The translations under genes and the position numbers were made by a program. Under the pieces are notes generated by a model, which was not told where the DNA came from, searched no databases, and worked only from the letters and a program-made list of their open reading frames with translations. Positions 8,830 through 15,713 of a stretch of 44,736 nt of DNA are shown piece after piece; positions within the stretch are counted from its first letter, which is position 1, and each line of letters opens with the position of its first letter. Source of the DNA: CAYFUF01 sp964346245 (GTDB lineage Bacteria; Bacillota; Clostridia; Tissierellales; Peptoniphilaceae). The DNA is taken from assembly GCA_964346245.1 (NCBI GenBank), contig CAYFUF010000010.1, positions 1 to 44,736 of the forward strand. Direction: 5' to 3'.

Positions 8830-9669
8830 TTAAGCAAGATAACCTTGCTCATCTAACTTCACTAAGAGGTCCTCCACAATCTTTTGGAAGGTCTCCCCAG
8901 ATAGCTTGCCTTGGTCAATAACCTCTTGCTCATCCAGCTTTCCTCCAAGACCTGCGGCCATATTGGTCGCCAAGGAAATAGCACCGATGCGAGGAATCTG
9001 CATGTGGTGGGCAGCAATTGCTTCGACGACCGTACTCATGCCACACATATCAGCACCCACGCTTTGGGCTAACCTGATTTCTGCCGGAGTCTCATAAGCT
9101 GGACCAGAGAATTGCATATAGACGCCTTCCCTTGCCTGTCCACCCGCCTCAGTGATGCAATCAACAATCAGCTTGCGGACTTCCTTATTGTAAACTTCCG
9201 TCATATCAGGGAATCTGGTACCCAATTCATCGATGTTCTTGCCCATCAAAGGCGATGGAACGAGAACGGAGATGTGGTCTTTCAAGGCGACGAAGTCGCC
9301 GATGCTGTAGTCTGTATTCGCGGCCCCCGCTGCATTGGTCAACAGAAGGACCTTGATGCCCAACTGACCCATCAAGCGCACAGGAAGCACGCAATCTTCT
9401 ACAGGGTAACCCTCATAGAGGTGGATGCGGCCTTTCATCAGGATGACATCTACCCCATCCAATTGGCCAACGACAAAGGCACCAACGTGTCCTGGTGCAG
9501 TCGAGGTTGGAAAACCATCGATCTGTGCATAGGGAATCACGGTAGGATTCTCTACGCGATCAGCTAGGGCGCCAAGCCCAGAGCCAAGAACAATGCCTAC
9601 CTTTGGCTCAACATCAATGCGGTCTTTCACTTGGTTTGTACAGTGGATCAATTTGTCATAAACGTTCAT
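8830..9669 (-). CDS. punA: purine nucleoside phosphorylase (trimeric PNP-II type)
   Basis: The enzyme cleaves purine nucleosides with phosphate, giving the free base and (deoxy)ribose-1-phosphate, in the cytosol. The 279-residue length fits the trimeric inosine/guanosine phosphorylase class. Visible signatures are GIVLGSGLG near the N-terminus (phosphate loop), APGHVG, GPAYETPAEIR, MCGMSTVVEAIAAHHM and ATNMAAGL. The start at ATG 9669 is chosen because TAGGAG lies just upstream and family similarity begins there; the frame is open further upstream to 9717 but that part overlaps the small membrane protein gene. It is the last gene of the opp operon, 10 bases after the small membrane protein. 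Salvage of nucleosides with peptide uptake is a plausible scavenging module, but any direct link is inference. Confidence 0.95.
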   Translation of the reverse strand: MNVYDKLIHCTNQVKDRIDVEPKVGIVLGSGLGALADRVENPTVIPYAQIDGFPTSTAPGHVGAFVVGQLDGVDVILMKGRIHLYEGYPVEDCVLPVRLMGQLGIKVLLLTNAAGAANTDYSIGDFVALKDHISVLVPSPLMGKNIDELGTRFPDMTEVYNKEVRKLIVDCITEAGGQAREGVYMQFSGPAYETPAEIRLAQSVGADMCGMSTVVEAIAAHHMQIPRIGAISLATNMAAGLGGKLDEQEVIDQGKLSGETFQKIVEDLLVKLDEQGYLA

Positions 9670-9679
9670 TGTCACGCTC

Positions 9680-9895
9680 CTAAAAACCATTGAAGAAAGC
9701 GACGAGGAGAAAACCAACTAGGGCGAATAAGCCAAGGATTAAGAGTACTGGTGGTAAGAAAGTTTTCAAAGCAGCGAGAATCATTGCGCGTTCGTCGTTC
9801 TTATCGAAGTCATTCTTGCGAAAGTCCTCTAACTTCTTTGCCCGCTCTTCTTCCGTCAACCCCTCATCGGGGTCAATCGGCTTCTTAAAAATCAT
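9680..9895 (-). CDS. small membrane protein of the opp operon
   Basis: This 71-residue protein has a highly charged N-terminal half (DPDEGLTEEERAKKLEDF then KNDFDKNDERAM) and one long hydrophobic helix at about residues 43-67 (PPVLLILGLFALVGFLLVAF). I know no named family for it. Its start shares one base with the oppF stop (TAATG), and punA follows 10 bases after its end, so it is translationally coupled to the transporter. The likely picture is a single-span inner-membrane protein with a cytoplasmic charged arm, perhaps an accessory subunit that touches the ATPases. The tight coupling and coherent charge and hydrophobicity pattern support it as a real gene. Confidence 0.8.
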   Translation of the reverse strand: MIFKKPIDPDEGLTEEERAKKLEDFRKNDFDKNDERAMILAALKTFLPPVLLILGLFALVGFLLVAFFNGF

Positions 9896-11577
9896 TATTT
9901 TGCACCCTTTACTGCTTCGTCTTTGTGGTCGATATCTTCCTTAATGAGCTCGTGGCTGACTTCCTCAGAAATCTTATCCAGCTCTTCCAAGCGTAATCTT
10001 TCTTTTTCATCACATTCTGCAATCCAAATTGCCCGCTCATTCTGATCTAGGTCGTAAAGGTGGCAAGCTACAAAGTGTTGGCTTCCAACTTCCTGTAGAT
10101 CAGGCTCATATTGCGTACATCTTTCCATGCAGTAGCGGCATCTGGTGTGGAAACGGCAACCATCAGGAGGATTTACCGCTGATGGGATGTCTCCCTCCAG
10201 GATAGCCAACTCTTGGTTACCTTCCACGTCTGTACGTGGAATAGCGGCCAATAGGGCTTGCGTGTAAGGATGTAGGGGAACCCTGAACATCTTGTCGGAA
10301 TCAGCAAGCTCAACGACCATACCAAGGTACATAACTGCGATACGATCAGAGATATACTTAACGACTGACAAGTCGTGGGTAATGAAAAGGTAGGTTAGGT
10401 TATTCTCCTCTTTCAGGTCTTGTAACAAGTTGATGACCTGAGATTGGATGGATACGTCCAATGCAGATACCGCCTCGTCGCAGACGATGAACTTAGGGTT
10501 TAAGGCTAAAGCTCGAGCGATACCAATACGCTGTCTCTGTCCACCAGAGAACTGGTGAGGATAGCGGTGAATGAAGTAAGGAGCAAGTCCACACTCTTCC
10601 ATGACACCCTGGATGTAGCTGTTGTAACCTTCTGACTTGCGAGATTTGAACATGTTATGAGCAATCAAACCTTCGCCAATGATATTTCCAAGGGTCATCC
10701 TCGTATTCAAAGAAGAATAAGGATCCTGGAAAATAATCTGCATATCTTTTCTCAGCTCACGCATCTCTTTTTCACTTAAGCGAGCTAAGTCGACGCCGTC
10801 ATCTCTTAGGGCTTCGAACTCGTCGTAGCCCTCATTACCTTCATTGCTCTTGTGGCGAGCCTTGACAGCTTCCTGCTTCTTTTCCGCTTCAGCATGAAGA
10901 GCAGGAATCTTGGCTTCTAATTCCTTGCGACGGTTTTTCAGCTTGTTCTTGGAAGACTCATCTTTGTATTCGTTCAGCTTCCAATCGATAACAGAAATCT
11001 CCTTGTGCACCTTTGCTTCGGCCACGCGAGCTTCAAATTGCTCGGATAGGAGGGTAGAAACTTCATCCAAATTTTCATCGACGAGGAGCCCACCGGCAAG
11101 ACGCAAGACGTTGTAATAATCGTTTTGAATCTTACGACGCTTCTGCATCATCTTATCTAAGATAGCGTGGTAGTCGTCACCATCTAAGTCGACGTTCTCC
11201 TCCGCCTTCTTGGCTGCAAGCTGCTCTTCTAGAATCGCATACTCACCCATCTCTTTTTGATAATCACTGAAGAGCTGTTTAAGGTTCTTTAAGTCTTTGC
11301 GGACGTAGTCAGGATTGACTTCGGCAATCGTAGAACCATAGTAAAGGGTAACACCCTCGGTTTGCTCGTAAATCTGTAAGATGGTACGACCAAAGGTTGA
11401 CTTGCCTGAACCAGACTCACCTACCAGACCCAAGGTTTCTCCCTCATAGATATCTAGGGAAATATTCTCATTGGCATGAACGTAGAACTGGCGTCTTTGG
11501 AAGGCCTTCTTCTTTAAAGGGAAGTACTTCTTTAAGTTCTTAATCGAAAATAAGGGTCTCTTTTCTCTAGTTTCCAC
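9895..11577 (-). CDS. oppF: oligopeptide ABC transporter ATPase OppF with large internal insertion
   Basis: This is the second ATPase of the peptide importer. At 560 residues it is far longer than usual OppF (about 310-330). Walker A is GESGSGKST (53-61), Q-loop IIFQDPYSSLN (281-291), signature SGGQRQR (344-350), Walker B FIVCDEAVSALD (363-374) and H-loop His 401; all are intact, so it should hydrolyse ATP. The extra length is mainly a helical, Glu/Lys-rich stretch at about 92-265 between Walker A and the Q-loop, plus a charged C-terminal tail. The C-terminal CRFHTRCRYCMERC is the cysteine-rich oligopeptide-transporter tail. Translation most likely starts at GTG 11577, since AAAGGAGG lies seven bases upstream; this gives an 11-base overlap with oppD. 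Confidence 0.93.
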   Translation of the reverse strand: METREKRPLFSIKNLKKYFPLKKKAFQRRQFYVHANENISLDIYEGETLGLVGESGSGKSTFGRTILQIYEQTEGVTLYYGSTIAEVNPDYVRKDLKNLKQLFSDYQKEMGEYAILEEQLAAKKAEENVDLDGDDYHAILDKMMQKRRKIQNDYYNVLRLAGGLLVDENLDEVSTLLSEQFEARVAEAKVHKEISVIDWKLNEYKDESSKNKLKNRRKELEAKIPALHAEAEKKQEAVKARHKSNEGNEGYDEFEALRDDGVDLARLSEKEMRELRKDMQIIFQDPYSSLNTRMTLGNIIGEGLIAHNMFKSRKSEGYNSYIQGVMEECGLAPYFIHRYPHQFSGGQRQRIGIARALALNPKFIVCDEAVSALDVSIQSQVINLLQDLKEENNLTYLFITHDLSVVKYISDRIAVMYLGMVVELADSDKMFRVPLHPYTQALLAAIPRTDVEGNQELAILEGDIPSAVNPPDGCRFHTRCRYCMERCTQYEPDLQEVGSQHFVACHLYDLDQNERAIWIAECDEKERLRLEELDKISEEVSHELIKEDIDHKDEAVKGAK

Positions 11578-12562
11578 GTCGAGCCTCCTTTCCTGGGTAG
11601 TGGCAGCGAATCTGTTGATTCTCTGTTACTACACGTAACTCTGGCATTTCCTCGCGGCACTTGTCTGTCGCATAAGGGCAACGCTCAGCGAAGCGGCAAC
11701 CCTTAGGCAGGTTAAGTGGGTGAGGAACTGATCCTGGGATAGCGGAAAGTCTTTCCCCTCTATCCGAAGATATGGATGGAATCGAAGCTAACAGACCCTC
11801 GGTATAAGGGTGTTGGAATTCGGTTCTGTCCTCTTGGAAAATATAATCTACTGGAGCGCGCTCAACAACCTGGCCGCAATACATAACGGCAACATCATCC
11901 GCCATCTGGTTAATAACACCGAGATCGTGGGTGATGAACAGAATCGCTGTATTCGTCTGCTCCTTCAAATCGTTCATCAGCTTAAGCACCTGTGCCTGGA
12001 TGGTAACATCCAAAGCGGTCGTTGGCTCATCAGCAATCAAGAGCTGAGGACGGCAGGCAAGGGCCATAGCGATCATAACACGCTGGTTCATACCACCGGA
12101 TAACTCAAAAGGATATTGCTTGACAACAACATGAGGGTTAGGAATCTTAACCAATGCTAAGAGCTCCTCTGCCCTCTTGTGGGCCTCAGTCTTAGACAAG
12201 TTCTGGTGGAGAATCAACGCTTCACTAAGCTGGCGCTCAACGGTAAAGACTGGGTTCAGTGAGGTCATTGGCTCCTGGAAGATGATGGAGATATCATTAC
12301 CACGAATGTGCTCCATTTGCTTTCTGCCAAATTCAGAGATCAGCTCTCCATTGAACCAAATTTCACCTTCAACAATCTTTTGATTCTTCTCAAATAATTG
12401 CAAGATGGACATAGCGGTCTGGCTCTTTCCTGAACCAGACTCGCCTACAAGACCTAAGGTCTTTCCTTCTTCTATTTCCAGGTCGACACCATAAACTGCC
12501 TTAATCTGTCCGCGGGCTGTGTCGAAGTAGGTATGCAAATTTTTAATCTCTAATAAAGACAT
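11567..12562 (-). CDS. oppD: oligopeptide ABC transporter ATPase OppD
   Basis: This first ATPase subunit is of normal length, 331 residues. Walker A is GESGSGKS (40-47), the Q-loop lies in IIFQEPMTSLNP, the signature is SGGMNQR and Walker B is LLIADEPTTALD, followed by the H-loop in FITHDLGV. The C-terminus has the oligopeptide-transporter tail with cysteines in CRFAERCPYATDKC and a later Cys in IRCHYPG, a pattern reported to hold an iron-sulphur cluster in some Opp/Dpp ATPases. It follows oppC by five bases and overlaps oppF. It contains no insertion, unlike oppF. It pairs with OppF at the cytoplasmic face to drive uptake. Confidence 0.95.
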   Translation of the reverse strand: MSLLEIKNLHTYFDTARGQIKAVYGVDLEIEEGKTLGLVGESGSGKSQTAMSILQLFEKNQKIVEGEIWFNGELISEFGRKQMEHIRGNDISIIFQEPMTSLNPVFTVERQLSEALILHQNLSKTEAHKRAEELLALVKIPNPHVVVKQYPFELSGGMNQRVMIAMALACRPQLLIADEPTTALDVTIQAQVLKLMNDLKEQTNTAILFITHDLGVINQMADDVAVMYCGQVVERAPVDYIFQEDRTEFQHPYTEGLLASIPSISSDRGERLSAIPGSVPHPLNLPKGCRFAERCPYATDKCREEMPELRVVTENQQIRCHYPGKEARRGN

Positions 12563-12567
12563 TGCGC

Positions 12568-14445
12568 TTACCTTTCTAATGATTTAGGATCGAGTGCATC
12601 ACGAAGCGCATCACCAATTAGGTTGACGGTTAAGGCAGTCAAGAAGACGGCCATACCTGGGAATACCCACCGCCACCAGTACATCTCGATAACATCACTG
12701 GATTGAGCAGAGGTCATCATGTTACCCCATGAAGGGTTAGGCTCTGGTACACCGAAGCCAAGGAAGGATAGACCTGCCTCAGACAGTAAGTTACCAGCGT
12801 AACCAAGGGTCGCCTGTACGATGATGATCGATAGGATATTGGGTAGGATGTGTGAGCTCATGATTGCGCCTTCACGTAAACCAAGGGCGCGAGCCGCAGT
12901 AATATAGTCTTTCTCACGTTCAGCAAGAATCTGACCACGTACCAACCGAGCAATACCAGTCCAACTCAGAATACCTAAGAGGACCATAACCAAGAGGATA
13001 CGTTGGTAAGGCGTAGCTGTTGGTGGAATCGTAGCTGAAAGGGTGATAATCGTTGGATAGAAGGGGAAGGATGCGATGATTTCAGAGAAACGCATCAAGG
13101 CATTGTCCACCCATCCGCCGTAGTAACCAGCTAGCATACCGACGACTACACCGATGAGAATCTGGATGACGATAGCGATGAAGGAAATCTGCAGAGTTGC
13201 CTTACCACCGTGGATTAAGCGGGTGAATAGGTCACGTCCTAATTGGTCGGTACCCATCAGGTAACCATCGAGTCCCCAAGAAGTATAGGTAGACTCATCC
13301 TTCATAGCGAAGTTATTGTAGAAACCAGCGAATATTCTTTGGTAGCCATCATCCTCTGGAACTTTTGTTACATCTTGATCGTGCTTACCCCAAGCGTGGA
13401 CTTTACCAGACTCGGTTAAGACTAGGCTGTGCTCACGACCTCCAGCAATCTGAATTGCTTTTTCGTCTAGGTCCGGTGCATTCCTGATATTCTCAGCAGC
13501 AGAACCCCATGCCCACAGATTACCATCTGCATCGATGACAGATCCGGAACGTTGGGAGCGAGCAATTTGAACAACTTCCACTTCACCATTGGCTAATTCC
13601 TCTGGAATAGCGGTATCCAGCTCAGAACCTTTCGATCCGATTACTTCAATTTCATTGTTCTTTGTCACCAGCATGATATTAACGGAGCCGGTTGCAAAGT
13701 CCTTAACATTCTTATCATATCTTCTTGAGATGAGGTTTAGACGGTTAGGTAGGGTTGAGCCCCAAACTTTAATGGTACCTTCATTGGTTAATACGACCGA
13801 ATACTGGTCGCCAGCGCCAATCTTTTGGACGCCACCTTCGCGCTCAACTAAGCTTTGAATATCGCTAGGGATGACCGTTTGATCGAAGGAATTATTTCCC
13901 CAACCAAGAATCTGATCACTATCCGTTACCACCAAGATGTGGCGGTCACCGACGGCAATCTGCTTGATTTTTTGGTCGCCAATCTGCTCTCTCACTTCTT
14001 CGGGCATCGTTAAGTTATTTTCACCATCAACGCCCCAGAAGAAGATGTTACCTTCTTTCGATAAACCGACCGAGAAGGTAATACCGGTTTGAATGTCCTC
14101 GACACCCTCATCCAGAAGGCTTTGAGGCAAATCCATGTATCCCTTACCAGGAGGTGTGTTTCTCATTGGACCTGCCGAGTAAAATGGGTCGAAAGGAATC
14201 ATGGTCGATCCGACGAATACGATAAGAAAAACCGCGATAAAGCCGACTAGACCGATGATGCCAAGTGGGTTCTTGATGAATTTGCGAACAACACTGCGCC
14301 AAGGCGACTCGATTGATGCTTCCTCCAACAAGTTCTTTTCTTGCTCTTCAACCTGCTCTTTTCTCTTCTTTGGAGAGAACAGGCCTAATACGACGTTTCC
14401 AAAGGAGCGAAGTCCATTGGAAAAATGATTTCTATTTTTCTTCAT
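12568..14445 (-). CDS. oppC: oligopeptide ABC transporter permease OppC with inserted RCC1-like beta-propeller
   Basis: The protein is 625 residues, about twice the usual OppC. Residues 1-50 are a charged cytoplasmic arm, and the first membrane helix is at about 60-82 (PLGIIGLVGFIAVFLIVFVG). A soluble domain at about 118-392 follows. It has seven repeats that each end in a G-x-(I/V)-x-x-W-G type strand (for example GNIFFWG 132-138, GTIKVWG, GNLWAWG, GKVHAWG), matching RCC1 blades. Then GTDQLGRDLF (398-407) resumes the normal DppC/OppC sequence with the remaining helices and the EAA-type loop (ARALGLREGAI). The insertion is in the extracellular loop after helix 1. The start at ATG 14445 follows AAGGAGA; a codon at 14475 would overlap oppB. 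Confidence 0.93.
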   Translation of the reverse strand: MKKNRNHFSNGLRSFGNVVLGLFSPKKRKEQVEEQEKNLLEEASIESPWRSVVRKFIKNPLGIIGLVGFIAVFLIVFVGSTMIPFDPFYSAGPMRNTPPGKGYMDLPQSLLDEGVEDIQTGITFSVGLSKEGNIFFWGVDGENNLTMPEEVREQIGDQKIKQIAVGDRHILVVTDSDQILGWGNNSFDQTVIPSDIQSLVEREGGVQKIGAGDQYSVVLTNEGTIKVWGSTLPNRLNLISRRYDKNVKDFATGSVNIMLVTKNNEIEVIGSKGSELDTAIPEELANGEVEVVQIARSQRSGSVIDADGNLWAWGSAAENIRNAPDLDEKAIQIAGGREHSLVLTESGKVHAWGKHDQDVTKVPEDDGYQRIFAGFYNNFAMKDESTYTSWGLDGYLMGTDQLGRDLFTRLIHGGKATLQISFIAIVIQILIGVVVGMLAGYYGGWVDNALMRFSEIIASFPFYPTIITLSATIPPTATPYQRILLVMVLLGILSWTGIARLVRGQILAEREKDYITAARALGLREGAIMSSHILPNILSIIIVQATLGYAGNLLSEAGLSFLGFGVPEPNPSWGNMMTSAQSSDVIEMYWWRWVFPGMAVFLTALTVNLIGDALRDALDPKSLER

Positions 14446-14458
14446 GTGGACTCTCCTT

Positions 14459-15418
14459 CTATTCCAAACGCACACGTGGGTCGACTAAGGAGTAGCCGAT
14501 ATCCATCAGTAAGTTACCAGTTACGGAAAGGACCGCAAACATCATGTTCAATGTCATCAGGAGGTTGTAGTCTTGTGAAAGCACTGACTGAATCAGATAG
14601 CGTCCGATGCCGTCATAGGCAAAAACTTGTTCGGTAATGGCTGAACCACCCAGAAGTCCTGTGATTGCCCAAGCAACAACAGTAACCACTGGAATCAAGG
14701 CGTTGCGGAAAGCGTGTGAGTAAATTACAGTCTTTTCGCTGAGACCTTTTGCTCTAGCTGTTCGGATATAATCTTGGGACAGGGCATCCAGCATCGCCGT
14801 ACGAACGTAACGAGAGGTTGATGCTAAGGAACCAATCGTTAAGGTTGCCGTTGGCAAGACCAGTATGCTTACCCATTCGCCCAAAGATCCCGTCTTTGGC
14901 ATCATGCCTGGTGGGAACCAGCCCAACCTCAAGGCAAAGACATATATCAGGATGATACCGACGAAGAAGGTGGGCAAGGATATGCCCATAAGCGAGAAGA
15001 CCTGGAAGAATCGATCAAAAAAGCCTCCCGGGTTCACCGCTGATTTAATACCGATAATAACTGATAAAACGAAAGAGATAAAAGTTACTCCCAAATTCAA
15101 AATCAAGGTGTTTTTCAGTGGAGGTCCAATAACATCCGTTACTGGTTTTCTAAAACGAGTAGACTCCCCCAAGTCTCCTGTCAATGTTCTGCCCATCCAG
15201 CGCACGTATTGCTCTGGAATCGACTTGTCAAAGCCGTATCTTTCTTCAATCTGATCGTATACTTTCTGTTTCTCCGCAGCATCTCGAAAACCTTGCTGAG
15301 GCATCATTTGCAATACTGGGTCACCAGGCATCATCTTACTAATTCCGAAGAGTAGTATAGAGATGATAAGCAATACAGGGATCAAATTGATTAGTCTTTT
15401 AATGATATATTTAACCAT
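14459..15418 (-). CDS. oppB: oligopeptide ABC transporter permease OppB
   Basis: This permease of 319 residues is of normal length. It starts with the typical first helix (MVKYIIKRLINLIPVLLIIS) and MMPGDPV, and carries the cytoplasmic EAA-like coupling loop in YIRTARAKGLSEKTVIYSHAFRNALIP. It ends in DPRVRLE, a common OppB/DppB C-terminus. With OppC it forms the membrane pore for peptides. It is separated from oppA upstream by about 295 bases that hold two hairpins, and is followed 13 bases later by oppC. Unlike OppA, OppC and OppF it has no additional domain. Confidence 0.95.
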   Translation of the reverse strand: MVKYIIKRLINLIPVLLIISILLFGISKMMPGDPVLQMMPQQGFRDAAEKQKVYDQIEERYGFDKSIPEQYVRWMGRTLTGDLGESTRFRKPVTDVIGPPLKNTLILNLGVTFISFVLSVIIGIKSAVNPGGFFDRFFQVFSLMGISLPTFFVGIILIYVFALRLGWFPPGMMPKTGSLGEWVSILVLPTATLTIGSLASTSRYVRTAMLDALSQDYIRTARAKGLSEKTVIYSHAFRNALIPVVTVVAWAITGLLGGSAITEQVFAYDGIGRYLIQSVLSQDYNLLMTLNMMFAVLSVTGNLLMDIGYSLVDPRVRLE

Positions 15419-15484
15419 AATTTTTCCTGCCTTAGCAGCTCCTTCCTATGTACCTTCTTTTGCGCTACATTTGATAAATCGTGA

Positions 15485-15525
15485 ATGGCCTTTTGGAGTG
15501 AAAAGCTTTCAATCAAAAAGGCCAT
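15485..15525 (-). terminator. hairpin between oppA and oppB, probable attenuator
   Basis: ATGGCCTTTT (15485-15494) pairs with AAAAGGCCAT (15516-15525), with a smaller TGAAA/TTTCA hairpin inside the loop. The following minus-strand sequence (TCACGATTTATC) is a poor U-tract, so termination is probably partial. Such an element would lower oppBCDF expression relative to oppA. Confidence 0.5.
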
Positions 15526-15664
15526 CCTCGATTTAGTTCTTTTCCCATTCTATCACGTAAGCCTTGCATTGGGTAATGTTTTCCATTGTAAATTCTGTTT
15601 TATTCATGGATCCACCATCCCTTTTTATATAAATTTTTATATTGAAATCCCCTAGACATAAAGC

Positions 15665-15686
15665 GAGGGGGAGTCTCCTCCCCCTC
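15665..15686 (-). terminator. GC-rich hairpin directly after oppA
   Basis: A 9-bp perfect stem GAGGGGGAG/CTCCCCCTC with a four-base loop sits 27 bases after the oppA stop. The downstream minus-strand sequence GCTTTATGTC is only moderately T-rich. It could terminate or process the message and stabilise the 3' end of the oppA transcript. No convincing separate oppB promoter was found between 15419 and 15664. Confidence 0.6.
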
Positions 15687-15713
15687 AGCCTAGTTAACTC
15701 TTATTTGCAAATA

